From: Apophysomyces variabilis
Lineage: Eukaryota > Mucoromycota > Mucoromycetes > Mucorales > Mucoraceae
Length of the DNA: 64,000 nt
Direction of reading: 5' to 3'
Assembly (NCBI GenBank): GCA_002749535.1
Contig: MZZL01000393.1
Span: 1,047,511 to 1,111,510 of the forward strand
The notes beneath the pieces were generated by a model. The model was not told where the DNA came from and ran no database searches. It saw nothing but the letters and a program-made list of their open reading frames with translations. The position numbers and the translations under genes were made by a program. Position 1 is the first letter of the stretch, and each line of letters opens with the position of its first letter. Below, piece by piece: positions 48,794 to 60,726 of the stretch.

Positions 48794-51624
48794 ATGGAGC
48801 AAACAGTGTCTGGATTTTATATCGTTGATTCTATGTCGTTGAGACAAGCGTCGAAAAAACCCTGTCATCTTGAACAAAGATTCTTACGCATGAATTCATC
48901 CATCGGTAGTTTGGAAGCCGCTGAACTAAAACGAGAGGCGTTGCTAGAAGCCCGTCGCCAAAAGCTGAGCCGCAAGTTTCTCGAAATCCAGAAAGTAGTG
49001 GAAGAGGTCAAGGCTCGCAAAGAGAAGCGCCGACTCATGATCTTACGATCGCTCGAAGTAGCCGAAGTGAAGCGAAAACATCAAATTGAGCAACGTCGGG
49101 CTGCTAGCAAAGAACTGGTTGAACGAGCAAAAGTAATTGCACAACAAAATCATCGCAGATATGAAGCTGAACAAGGTAAAAAAAAAGGAAAAAGTCCTTT
49201 CCTTGCAAACACCAAGGAAATTGTTTTTAAACTTGTCTTATAATTATAGAGAGGCTTCGGCTTGCATTGGAGAGTCGCATAGAAGAAACTAGAGCACGGC
49301 GATTAAATATGCTGGGGTTGCCTAAATCAAGGATTTTGGTCACGGATGTGAAGACATCCCCTGATTGCGATAACAAAAAGTGCGTGAAACTGCAAAGCCC
49401 TTCATCCGAAAGATTATGCTCAGCAAATGAAAAAAGGAAAATGACGTTTAGTACATTACGCCGTGCATTTGATAAACTCAGTCTACCCAAGACGTCGTTG
49501 CCAGACACATGGCTTCCATTTAATGAGTTGGTTAAGCTCCTGCGCCAAGATGAGGTTATTAAGGTCACCGCACGGGTACTCCATGTAGCCTTAAAGATGC
49601 CTGTCAAAGATAGCCTCAGAAAAGCTCGTGTGCTATTGACTGCATATATGATGCTCATGTGTCCATCCGAAATTTTCCAGGATACTCAGATAAGTGAACA
49701 ACAGGTAAATCAGTTGATCCTCCGACTATGCGTGGAGGGAAGGTCAACGTCCGAACAGACCACTGTATTCTAAACCCCGTTCTCTTTTTTCCTTTACTTT
49801 CTGTCACATTCCTCTATGGACGATTCACAGGAACTCATATCAGCAGCCAAACAGCTTTTGCACTTTTTAGAGAAATGGTTGGATTCCCACAGTTCCCATG
49901 TTCGGTCATCCGCACGATTGGCACTGGAGGAATGCTGGAACAGTTTTTACGCCCTGTTTGAGTCATGGAAGGCGAAGGACATGGAGTACTTCTTGGCCAA
50001 TATAACCGCTTATTATCTAGAACTTGTCCGACTAAAAGAAACACTCAAAAACCAAGAAGGCGCAGAAAGTGCTACCGTCCAGCTTAACGAGCAACTCAGC
50101 CAGGTGAAGGCACGCCTGTACCAGGTTGGAGGAAACACTGCGCTCGAAAAATTAGCCGAAGCAGAAAAAGCGTTGTTGACAGAACTCTCCAAAACGGAGG
50201 TGCCATCTGTCCCACCATCACCGACCCCACGCCCTGAAAAACTTCCTGGATCACAGACAGAACAGCCCCAAGTCAGTCCGGAGCAGCTGACGCGATTACT
50301 AAGCGGTTACGCTCCCGCCTCTGGTATATCGAACGAACAGCTCGCCCACGAAATCATCCTGGATCCGGATTTTAAAATCCAAAAACATCAACCACAAACC
50401 GAATTAGAGGCACAAGTGCGTCGAATAGCAACTCAAGCGTTCTTTGATCAGGTGAGAGATGATATATCAAATGGGCATCCTGAACGCTCCCTGCCAAACT
50501 TGATGCGTGACATCCGTGATGTAAGTGTGTTAAATACATCGATGTATTCCAACCGAGCTTACTCAAACTTCCTTCTTGATGGTATCAAGCGTATCTTGCC
50601 TTTAGTACGACCAGAATCGACATTGCATCAGAGCATTAATGACGCGATGGATATTACCTTAATTGAGCAGCAGACACAGCATCATTCGTTTGATTTAGAT
50701 GGAATGCTTCGCTATGTACTAAATATTATGCGACAAATCTGTGCTCCGGTAAGGGACCAAGCGATCCAACAAATAGAACAATTGGAGGATAGCATCCAAA
50801 AGATCCGCAGCATACTCGAAATCTTAGAGGAAATGTCTCTGGATCTTGTCAACTTCCGCTTACGTGCCCTACGACCTCACCTCATTCCTATTGCTGTCGA
50901 ATATGAACGCGCAAAGTTTGCGGAGGCCCTTCGCCAAGGGAGTGTCGGCCTGGCAAAGACCCGTAGCTGGCTTCAAAGCGCTACTCATCGTCTACATGAG
51001 GTGGCGATACAGCGTAATCCAGAAGGCGTCTTGCCATCAAAGAACAAACCGACGCCTGAAGTTATTTTGGATGATGCGTTTGTTTCCATCCTGACCTCTG
51101 CCGAACTTTGCACGCGAACGACATGTCCTGAGACAATTTTGCTTGATGTCGATCGTTTAGCCGCTTTCCAAAACGAAGCACAGGCCACAACCATGGTTGC
51201 TGCCTTAGTAATGCTGGCTAAAAACTTTGGAACTTCTGACAACCTAGATGCGCTTGCCGATAAACTGTTCGTCATGCTTCAGGACCACAGCACTGATATT
51301 GATCACTTAGCGACCGAAATTGAACGGAACATCAGCGCCAGCGCGGAAAGACGGCCGATGATCCGAAACATGGTGGATAAGACACTGTCGCATACTGACA
51401 CTGTCTATTCGCTGCTGGCTCGTCGTGTTGGTTCCGTCATTCGCTGTCAGCTACAGACAGGCCAATTTGCTAGTCGCGAAATACTGACGAGTTATGGCCT
51501 GGATCATGTACGCAAAACATTGAAAGATCTATGTGATCGTTTATTGGTGCTTGTGCGATATCATCGGCAGGTATATGCACCTTGGTACGATGAGATCATC
51601 CAGGATGAGTTAAGACAGCTTTAA
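48794..51624 (+). CDS. TCP11/Sok1-family protein
   Basis: Three exons (48794-49175, 49250-49704, 49831-51624) encode 876 residues. The first 150 residues form a highly charged coiled coil (RRQKLSRKFLEIQKVVEEVK). The TCP11 domain covers about residues 450-870, with landmarks HEIILDPDFKI, NSFYALFESWK upstream, YERAKFAEAL and a helical C-terminus ending in QDELRQL. Yeast Sok1 suppresses loss of cAMP-dependent kinase; mammalian TCP11 acts in cAMP signalling in sperm. Its biochemistry is unknown. The start at 48794 is in a good context (CACAAAATGG); an in-frame ATG at 48725 would add 23 residues. Its last 25 codons are repeated after the N at 52143 by the assembly duplication. Confidence 0.9.
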
Positions 51625-52133
51625 CTTTGACTTTCACAAGATTGTAGATATTGGACCCCTCCTTCTTTTCTTTTTTCTCTCTAAATCTTTCTTCTTTTTC
51701 CATGAACAATGGTTGTCAGTAACTATTTCGATGAGTATGAGGATAGAATTAAATTTGCTAAGAAAGAAACAACAAAACAAAACAAAAAACCAACAAACAG
51801 GAAATACTAAAAACTGTTTCCGTTCACATGATCGTACAATCAGATTCCTTTGCGCCGCCGGCGTTGCCTGGTGTTCGCGTATGATGCTGGCGTTGCTGTG
51901 GCCGAGCGTTGCCAAATTTTTTCAATTCGGTTAACCGCTGCATAGCTTTGCGGTTATTTTGAGCGGCGGCCCGCATATACCATTTTTTCGCTTCTTCTAG
52001 ATTTTGTCGTACACCGATACCGGTTTCGGTATAATAGCCAACCGCATATTCTGCCTTGGCATAGCCTTTGTCAGCCGCCTTCCGAGCCCACCTTTAACAA
52101 ACGTAAAAAAAAAAAAAGAAATAACAATAGGAT
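51549..52133. repeat. Direct repeat, copy 1 (probable assembly duplication)
   Basis: Matches 52144-52729 at an offset of 595 bases, apparently without mismatch except one base in a poly-A run. It covers the end of the TCP11 gene and the last exon of the SEL1 gene on the opposite strand. It stops ten bases before the N. Confidence 0.95.
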
Positions 52134-52418
52134 CTCGTATAANGCTTGTGCGATATCATCGGCAGGTATATGCACCTTGGTACGATGAGATCATCCAGGA
52201 TGAGTTAAGACAGCTTTAACTTTGACTTTCACAAGATTGTAGATATTGGACCCCTCCTTCTTTTCTTTTTTCTCTCTAAATCTTTCTTCTTTTTCCATGA
52301 ACAATGGTTGTCAGTAACTATTTCGATGAGTATGAGGATAGAATTAAATTTGCTAAGAAAGAAACAACAAAACAAAACAAAAAACCAACAAACAGGAAAT
52401 ACTAAAAACTGTTTCCGT
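51625..52418. other. Convergent region including duplicated exon
   Basis: It contains the TCP11 3' end, the first copy of the SEL1 protein's last exon (51824-52091, minus) and the gap. No independent gene. Confidence 0.85.
52143..52143. other. Single N: scaffold gap
   Basis: The only ambiguous base in the window. Sequence right after it restarts at position 51549, so it marks a join of two contigs that overlap. Confidence 0.95.
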
Positions 52419-52729
52419 TCACATGATCGTACAATCAGATTCCTTTGCGCCGCCGGCGTTGCCTGGTGTTCGCGTATGATGCTGGCGTTGCTGTGGCCGA
52501 GCGTTGCCAAATTTTTTCAATTCGGTTAACCGCTGCATAGCTTTGCGGTTATTTTGAGCGGCGGCCCGCATATACCATTTTTTCGCTTCTTCTAGATTTT
52601 GTCGTACACCGATACCGGTTTCGGTATAATAGCCAACCGCATATTCTGCCTTGGCATAGCCTTTGTCAGCCGCCTTCCGAGCCCACCTTTAACAAACGTA
52701 AAAAAAAAAAAAGAAATAACAATAGGATC
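52144..52729. repeat. Direct repeat, copy 2 (probable assembly duplication)
   Basis: Second copy of 51549-52133. It leads directly into the rest of the SEL1 gene, so this copy carries that gene's true last exon. The TCP11 tail at 52144-52219 is an orphan fragment. Confidence 0.95.
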
Positions 52730-54561
52730 AGTCTAAGGTAGCGAATCATATAACGGAAAATAACCTACAGATACGCCTCGGCATCATTCTGCATTAAGAT
52801 GCCTTCAGCACCGGTCAGGTACCAGCCGGAAAGAGCCAGCTCGGCTTCAAGATGTCCTTGTTCTGCCGCTTTGGAATACCATGCAATTGACCTTCGAGGA
52901 TCAACTGGACAGTTCAGCAATCCATTTTCATATGCAAGACCCAATTTAAATTGAGACGGAGAGTAGCCGTATTGCGCAGCCTGTGTGAACAGATCACGCG
53001 AATAATTGATATCAGGGATGACTGAGGGAATACCCTCGGTTTCATAAGCCAGTCCCAGTTCGTGTAAGGCATAAGGATAATCTTCATCTGCTTGTGATGC
53101 GGCTCGTTTCAGCCAAGAAATACCTTCAGGAGGATTCTTCGGTTGACCCAAACCTCCTTTGAGCAGTATCATCCCCAGTTTATACATGGCAGAGGGATCG
53201 CCGAGATTAGCAGCCTTCCGATAGAATTGGATGGCATGGGCTTTATCACGCTTGGTACCTGCTCCAGCATCGTAACACACCGCTGCTCTATATGTGCATC
53301 CCGGATGACCTTGTTTAGATCCCTGCACATACAAACTAAAAGCCTTCTCAGGATCGACTTGCAATCCCATCGCACCATTGCCATAACAGTTGGCGAGAAA
53401 GAATTGCGCATCGGCATACCCCGTCTTGCCAATGCCGGAATGGGTTGCCAATTTCTTCACGATCTTCTGGGCCTCCATGGTCATAGCATCCCTCACCTTT
53501 TTTGCACGCTTTGGATCCTGCTCGTTGGTGCATACCTGTGGTACAGCCTCGAGCAAGTATTTGGCCAGATCAAGAAGTAGCCGTGGGTCTCCGCTGCTTT
53601 TGGCCTCATTACGAAACTTGGACAAGTTTTCAAAAGTGGCAGGGGGGAATTGGCTACTTTTTTTCTTACGGCCCGCATGGGATGCTGCCAAGAGTGAGCT
53701 ATCAGGCATGTAAGTATTGTCTACTGCAACAGGCGGCGCATAAGGTCTGGGTTGAGGATGGATGCCAGGTGGACGACCGTAAACGGAACCTGTCGCTGAA
53801 TACATACTTTCGGGACGGCTGTAGGCTGCTTGCTCAGCAAAATGACCTTGTCCAACGTTAGATGATACAGAAGGACCCTGATGGGAATAAAATGGCTGGG
53901 CGGGGCGGTAATTCGAAGATGGCGGAGGCGGTGGCGGTCGGTTGTAACCATCTATGGGTCCTCGCGGAGGAGGAGGTTGTACGCTATTCTCTGGCGGATA
54001 ATAGGCCATTGGCTGCTGCTGTTGCATCGTGGGACTTGACTGTTGCGACGGCATGACCGCTCCCGGCTGTCCATGCAATAATTGTTGTTCTTGTGGATGG
54101 AAATGGGGAGCATTGGGTCCATGCTGAGGATAATATGGCGAGCGATAAGCTTCCATGCCAGGAGCAGGGCAGCGCGGCTGTGCGGAAGGTATAGCTGGCG
54201 AAACGCGCGGGGAGGGTGAAGGTCCGCGTGGATCAGCAGGTGTAGAATGATGCGACATGGTGGGGGTTGAAGGAGCAGACGGTGTACGAGTCACGGATGG
54301 TGCGCTTAGGACAGAGTAACTGGATCGAGGTGAATCATTGACATCATCAGGTTTTTGGACTTGGTTAGTTGAAGCGCGAGACTTGATTATTGGGGACGAT
54401 TGACCTTTGGGTTGGGACGATAAGGATATAGAGGACATGTTAGCAGAAAGACTCTCCACCTGTGGATTGTTCAGTGTTGGAGCGGATCCTGATGCCATTG
54501 GCTGTGTGGAAAGGTAAGGGTAGTGCTGTTCATTGGCAATGACGGCCTGTGAATGTGCCAT
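52419..54561 (-). CDS. SEL1-repeat protein, Chs4/Skt5-like activator of chitin synthase
   Basis: Two exons on minus (54561-52769 and 52686-52419) encode 686 residues. Residues 1-300 are Pro/Gln/Ser-rich and disordered. Residues 340-660 hold about seven SEL1 repeats (pattern A-x2-LG-x3-G), for example YKLGMILLKGGLG and FKLGLAYENGLL. The C-terminus is CTIM, a CAAX box for farnesylation, matching the CAAX end of yeast Chs4. Chs4 recruits and activates chitin synthase at sites of growth, so a plasma-membrane role in wall chitin is likely. A second identical last exon at 51824-52091 belongs to the assembly duplication. If that is collapsed, this stop lies about 200 bases from the TCP11 stop. Confidence 0.93.
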
Positions 54562-55282
54562 GCGAGAAACGAAAAATAAAGGCAGGCCAGGGAAAATCCC
54601 AGGAGTTCGATCTGAGAGGGAGAACTTTATGGGGGCAAATTAATTACCCGCGTACCTTGTTTCTATGTGACCAAGGTTTTGCCCTGTGCCTCTCGGTCAG
54701 CACAAATTATTCCATCTTTACATGTTCCATGCAAACATGCAACAAGTGTCAAAAGCTACCAATTCAATAAATTATAAAACGCATATGCTATGAACTAGTA
54801 TAATTTGTGCTAAATGAGAAGTATTGGCCACAGTTCGGGAATAGACTATGTTCAGTTCCATAGCCAATACTTACCAAATATAGAAATTATATTGATCAAG
54901 CTCTAAAGCAGAAAGGCGGGTGTTATTTTATCATGAAAACTTTACCTTGTTTTGCTTATTTAGACTTGCATGTACTTCAATTGATTGGTTGTAAAATACC
55001 CTATTCATGCATGTATATCATAAATGTACTGTGTTCAACTTTTTGCTTTCTTGATAGTATCCTACATAAGCATAAATATAAGGCACATATTTACTGTAGC
55101 TCGTTAAGCTTTTTTTCCATCAAAGAGCATACCAGAAGGCTCACACCACTTTGTCAAAAACCTCATGCGTCATTTCGGTTACACAAAGTAATTTTCTCTA
55201 TCGCGATGCCACTTCTTTTATTCTTCGCCTCGGTCCGTTTCCTTCTCTGCTTCTTTTCCTTTTTCTGTTATCGTTTCAGTAT
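54562..55282. other. Divergent promoter region
   Basis: 720 bases between the SEL1 gene start and the membrane protein start. CT-rich in the last 100 bases. A 161-codon plus frame (54933-55418) overlaps the next gene in another frame and is not supported. Confidence 0.5.
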
Positions 55283-56342
55283 ATGGCGAATATCGATATT
55301 AAGCTCAAACTTTCAAATACTTTGGCTACACTCTTGCTTCTCGGATTCCAAGGTTTTAGCTACTCTGCTTGGTACTATTAGTCATCCTCTCCCATTCCTG
55401 TCATTCGCTAAACTGTAATCAAAAGGTTTCTCAACCATGCCGAAGGAATCCAACCCGGTGACTTTGCCATTATTCTTGTGGGAATCCTTCAGTTTTTGCT
55501 GACAGGATTTTCTATTTACCAATGGTTTCCAAGTGCCCCCAAAGGTTTGAACCAAGTTCTTGGTCGAAATATACTAACGACAAGACTGGTTCATAGATTT
55601 CTATGATGCAGTCGGCTACTGGTACTTATTGATTGCTGTCCTGAATAGTGGTGTGGCATTGTTATGGGTAACTGATGAAAGAGAAAAATGGTCAGAAATG
55701 AGCTTTTTTATTTAAACTTTAGAAACGTTTCCAGCATTTCCATCTCGATATTTTTGCATTCGTCGGATTACTGTGGCAGTTGGCCACGCTGATATTCGTT
55801 TATCATCGTCTCCGAGATTATCCTCCTCGACGATCAGCAGATATGCTCTTTTTAAATGCCCCATTTTCTATTTACACTTCCTTCATGCTGTTTGTGACTC
55901 TATGGCAAGTGTTCCAATTTAATGCATCTACGAAGCATCATCCGGTGGTAAGTTTTTATTGTTATACGCAGAAGATGAAATCTTATGTCTCACGGAAAAC
56001 AAACAAGGTCCTGGTGTTTGTCACCCTCGCTATCGGTTTTGTCGCCCTTTATCAGGTGGACTATTCTCATCGTGAGGACTGGGTCTGGGCATTGACAACT
56101 TCATGGTAAGAGCAAGCATACGTAAAAAGCATTGATATTGATCCCACCGTGATAGGATATTGTTGGGTGCGGGCCTCTTCCTTAAAGATGCCCCTTCTAC
56201 AGCCTCTTTGATTGTAGCTTGTATCTTGATCAATGCAGTCGCCCATACATTAATCCCTAATTGGAACGAACGTATCAAGCGTCGATTTAGCCGCTGGACA
56301 GATCGCTTGGGTGAACGAACACCTTTGCTCGGGACCGCCTAA
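55283..56342 (+). CDS. Multi-pass membrane protein, unknown function (TspO-like architecture)
   Basis: Six exons (55283-55371, 55426-55544, 55597-55667, 55723-55947, 56008-56105, 56156-56342) encode 262 residues with about seven hydrophobic segments. Motifs include IYQWFPSAPK, YWYLLIAVLNSGVALLW and LNAPFSIYTSFMLFVTLWQVFQ. The order of Trp-rich helices and the APFSIY block recall the fungal and algal family distantly related to TspO/MBR tryptophan-rich sensors. I do not assign a function. The C-terminal tail is short, basic and ends in RTPLLGTA, resembling an acidic-free di-leucine signal. Splice sites are all canonical. The ATG at 55283 follows a CT tract ending in CAG, so an upstream untranslated exon is possible. 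Confidence 0.78.
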
Positions 56343-57324
56343 TCGCACCGGTAATCCGTACCTGATAAGTCAGGGAACGAATTTAGTACCTGGAAAACAT
56401 TTGTCTAGAAGTATTCTTGTTTAATCTTCAATGCCAAAACAGATCGTTGATCCTCATTTTAATGCAGATATTACAGAAAGTCTATTCTGATCATTTTGGA
56501 TTTTCCTATATCGTACTCTATTTGATATAGAAGGCTCCTCTGTTGTATATGGTTTATGTCTTGTATGCGCATCTTTTCGTTGTGTTACTTAGTTCATAAG
56601 AGTGAGAGCTGTTATTATCCTCCTCACTATGGGAAGTGGTTCCTGATGTTCTGCTTTTCATTAAGTCAAGAAATAGTACATCAGGAACCAGAAATAGCTC
56701 AATAGGAACTGATAGAGACTAGAGGGAACCCAAATTTCCCATGGTGCCTGTTTCATATTGTCAATGATAGTAGCAGTAGAACTACTTGCAAACAATAACA
56801 CTCAACATCAATTCAACATTGTTTTATTTCATAGGTGAAATATTTTGCTAGATTTATCTTTCATATAGATGGCTTTATTGAGTGCACATATGCCAATCAA
56901 ATACATTACTTGTTATTAATGTCTTTTCCAGCGATCAATTTGTCTGGCAATAAATACCAAGCTTTGCGACAATACAAAACCCGATTGGCCCTAAACCAAA
57001 ACATGCCATAAAGGAATAACCGCTCTGCCATCAGTGGCATCACACCATGGGAGTGATACAAGAGGCTGGATTGTGCGTTCCTGAGGATGAACAATATCAT
57101 TTGGCATGAGTGGTCCGTATGCCTACAGAGATCAGCGCTCTGTATGATATGCAACCACAGAGAAACAAATTTCTATTTTTTAGTATCATGATCTGTTGAA
57201 TTAATGAATGTTATCATTGTAAAAAAGAAGGAGCGCGTCTCTGCGAAAGTTGATTGAGGTGGTATGACTGGTATGAACTAGTAAGCTACATCAGTAAAGT
57301 GTTAGACTTGCCTAAAGGATAATT
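56343..57324. other. Intergenic region with inverted repeat
   Basis: No supported gene. A perfect 13-base inverted repeat lies at 56637-56649 and 56678-56690. An 82-codon minus frame at 56906-57154 (motif PLMAERLFLYGMFWFRANRV) looks protein-like and may be a transposon relic, but I cannot name it. Confidence 0.45.
56637..56690. repeat. 13-base perfect inverted repeat with 28-base loop
   Basis: Arms TGGTTCCTGATGT and ACATCAGGAACCA. It lies about 300 bases after the membrane protein stop. It could fold as a hairpin in RNA or mark an old element end. Confidence 0.7.
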
Positions 57325-58043
57325 ATGTGCCTGGTACAGATTACCGAGATCTTACTTATGTATGAGCCTGATGGGCAAGAACTTATTCCCATCACATGTT
57401 CAACGAAGGGATGCGCTGGATGTGAAGGTACGAAGAATAATATATTTATAGACGCCAAAAGAAAAAAGGAAAAATATAAGGAAATGAAACAGAAGATAGC
57501 ACTGCTACTAGTAAAGAGGATGAAGTTCCTGCAAGGTAGGTTAAATAGTAGTAACTAATGATTAAAGTTTCTTACTTACATCGTCTGAAATAGTATGCAG
57601 CAACTTTCACCTGATACGGAGATAACAGGGAAAACAGTATCTCTCAGTGTCACTCCTTGGTAAGTCTCGAACAGCAATTTAAATGACTTAAGCCAGATCT
57701 GTTCTTCCATGTTTATAGCCCGAAAGAGACTGGAGACGAATACAGAAGAAATAAGGACAAATGCCTCGAACCACTCGGGTTAATAACAAGTCAAGTCTAT
57801 CTATTGAAGGTCTGCAACCGGAACGATCCAGTCCTACATGGACCCGGCACCAGGCTACCTCTGTTATATACTCTGACAGTTAATCAGTCCACGTTAACTT
57901 ATGAAATGGTACTCTATACAGGTGTGGAACTGGGATGTCATCGCCGGCCGCTTTACCCGCCGTGCTTTGACGCGGTATATGGAGAACAGTATGCGGCTAG
58001 ACTCGCGGCCTCCAACTCTTCAGCGGCCCGTCCAAAGAATTGA
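57325..58043 (+). CDS. Possible small multi-exon gene, unknown function
   Basis: A plus-strand model can be drawn from an ATG at 57325 (MCLVQITEILLMYEPDGQEL, with a Cys pair in KGCAGCEG) through a donor near 57535, an exon around 57629-57658 ending in a GTAAGT donor, and a final exon 57719-58043 after a TTTATAG acceptor. The last exon reads open for more than 100 codons with a sensible composition (GTRLPLLYTLTVNQSTLTYE). I recognise no domain. The middle junction is weak. It could be a real lineage-specific gene or a decayed one. Confidence 0.35.
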
Positions 58044-59289
58044 ATAGAACAAAATAGCATAGTAAAGTATAGCGTACCTTTTTTTTTTTTCAAGGTTTTA
58101 TTTTCTACTGTTTGCTTAATCGAGATTCAAGCATAATAGCTGAGTCGCCTTTTTCCTTAATCAAAGCCTGTTTTAGGAACTTGCATAAGAACGATCCTGA
58201 TCATACAATTAGTAGAACGCTACTGCACCGGAAAAAAGGGCTCTACCTTTTTTTTTTTTTTTTTTTTTGGTTTTGGGGAACATTGACTTACTGCGGTATG
58301 AAACACGTGTTATGATCCACAGTTTTTTTTTTTATTTTTTTTAATCCCACAAAAAGTAATATTGAGATGATCGACTCGGTGACAGCCAAGAAAAAACAAG
58401 ATGGTAGAGCAAGTTGATAGTTAGGCTTAACCCTGACAGAAGAAACAAGTGCGTTACTATTGCTGCACTTTAGAGCTATCGGCTAAGGAAATAATCGAGA
58501 CATTTTGTATCATGTACATTTACATGTCAAAATTCTCACAGTTTGGTCCCCAAGCAAAAAAGGGTCCAATGCAGAACAAACAACCTTATACTTAAATACT
58601 TTCAGTAAACTTTTTGTTTTATTTCTTGTCCTTTTGGCTTTTCCCGTCCAAGATATGTCATTGCATAGCCTTCTGTAGAGAACGTATCAATATTTGTATC
58701 AAAAGATAGTTAACTACAACAATTCTTCCTTAATGCCGGCGTGAATCGCTGTGGAGGTCGGACTAATCAGGATGCACAAACACAAATAACTGGGGCCTCC
58801 ACAATCGGAGGACATTAACCGGTATCGTTTTTGGTAAGTATCAATTACATTTGACTGAGCTAGTTCTTATTTACGGTTTGCGTCTCTATAGTCTGCCTTC
58901 GGCACATTGTAGCGGCTCTTTGGAGCTAGCAACGATAATGTCAGGCAAAACATACATATACCCCGTTGAGGCCGATTCTGCCATACCCACTTCTGAAGTG
59001 GCCAAGGCTGTAGGGAGCTGCCATCAATCCCAATTTGTTCAACACGGATTTGGACCCGGGACCTTCTTTTATTCAGCTGTTCAACACAGGGAGTCGTCGA
59101 ACCTCCGAGATCTCTAGGTAAGAAATTGATGCAATTAATGTGATTGGCTGACGTTGTTATTCAAAAAAAAGTGTGACTTTTCTATTACGCTGTTGCGAAT
59201 AGACGGTCCCGAAATCAGCCATTTTACTTTCCAGGTGCCGTTCCCTTTTCTTTTGCACCGTTTTCTACCGCGAAACAAAAAGCAATACC
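58044..59289. other. Intergenic region
   Basis: Contains long T runs (58243-58268, 58323-58343) and no supported gene. An 88-codon plus frame at 58851-59117 has no motif. Confidence 0.5.
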
Positions 59290-60297
59290 ATGGAATGTTT
59301 TCCACATGCTCTTGTGGAGCCATTGGCATTTTTACTAGAACCTAGAGATATTCTTGAGTTGGCATGTACATCCAAATCAATGCGCTCATTATTTATGAAC
59401 GATATATTGTGGAAGAGGTAAAGAAAAACATAGATAAGCATGCCAACTGTAGAAGTAGGTTTCTGAGTGTCATTTAGCAAAACGATACATGACTTTGGCA
59501 ACCTCTTCCATATTTATACCATATTTACAACCGCGACTGGACTGGAACTTGATCTTGAGCTGACCAAAAAATTTGCACAAGAGCCGATGAGCTGGCGTAA
59601 ATACTACATCATGAAAAATCAATCGATTCAGGAGAGTGAGAATGAACGACTATTAGATGAAGGTGCACAGGAATACGCCCGTGCTCAGCAGCATTTGAAA
59701 AGCTTCCAAAACGATGGTGATATCACGGTGTTAAGCCAAGTGGCCTCTAAAATGATGTGGATCCTTGATGTTTTTCCTGGTCATGCCGGATGTTACTATA
59801 TATTGGCTTTCATTCTCTTTGTTCTCAATCAACTGGAGGAATCAATGATGCTGCTGTCCATGGGCCGGGCTGTTGATCCGGAATTTGAACCAATTGATGA
59901 ATTGGAGGAAGAGATCCAGCGGATTTTGGACGGATATCGAGGAGGTGGCGATGAGGATGGAGTAGAGGTAGCATTGATCCAAGATGGTGGCCTTTCCGAA
60001 CCGTTGGTGGAAGTTCTTGAGGAAGTCTTTAGGAATTTTGACAAGGATAAAGACGGTGCTCTGAATGCTAAAGAACTGGATCAGTTTATCTTTGCGACAA
60101 ACGGTTCACACCCTCCTCCCGCATTTTTGAAACAAATGGGATTACGATTTGGAGCAAACGCGAGAGGGTGGTTAACAAAGGATGGGTTCCTGGCTTTTTA
60201 CCTTGAACAAACGCTTGATGATCCCTCTGAAACTCGCAACGATCTGACTGTTCACGGATATGATGGTCAAACATTAAAAAAACTGATGGAGGAGTGA
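59290..60297 (+). CDS. F-box and EF-hand protein
   Basis: Two exons (59290-59417, 59478-60297) encode 315 residues. Residues 5-45 read as an F-box (VEPLAFLLEPRDILELACTS, then LWKR), which would bind Skp1 in an SCF ubiquitin ligase. The middle is helical with possible TPR-like hairpins around WILDVFPGHAGCYYILAFIL. Residues 231-242 are a canonical EF-hand calcium loop, DKDKDGALNAKE, in a longer EF-hand pair whose second half (GWLTKDGFLAFYL) lacks most calcium ligands. The combination suggests calcium-responsive protein turnover; this is inference. The start ATG is in a good context after a CT-poor leader. Confidence 0.82.
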
Positions 60298-60726
60298 TTG
60301 GTTCCCAGCTGATACTCCTGTGTTATATCATAGATGTCTTTTGCAGTTCATATCCATCGCCTACGCACCGATGAGGTTTGCTCAGCATCGCTGGTATGCG
60401 CATTTCGACTTTGGCGCAACGTTACAATAGCAAACACCATTGTATCTACGAAGACCTTCTTCTTTTATTTCAATGTATGAGTAAACTGTGAATAATATTA
60501 CGGATTCAGAGCAAGCTAGTTTGGTTTCTCTCTAACTTGTTGATTTATCTCGTTTCATCTTATTCGCGAACGCACCGATGCGTTTGACTTCTGCCTTGAT
60601 TTTCATATATGAACATGGTACACAGGTGCTGCGTTCTTTCCTTCCATTTATGTATTTGCAAATGTATGTGTGCTTGTTTGTTGGTGCTAGTGTTGGAGTG
60701 TACAATATGAAATTAGAAATCTATGT
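60298..60726. other. Convergent intergenic region
   Basis: 3' regions of the F-box gene and the Tfb1 gene; nothing else visible. Confidence 0.6.

Noticed and set aside
52144..52219. Second copy of the TCP11 C-terminus as a separate coding piece
   Set aside because: It is an orphan fragment directly after the N and identical to 51549-51624; an assembly effect, not a tandem gene.
56906..57154. Minus frame with a PLMAERLFLYGMFWFRANRV motif
   Set aside because: It looks protein-like and might be a transposase relic, but it is short, isolated and I cannot name the family.
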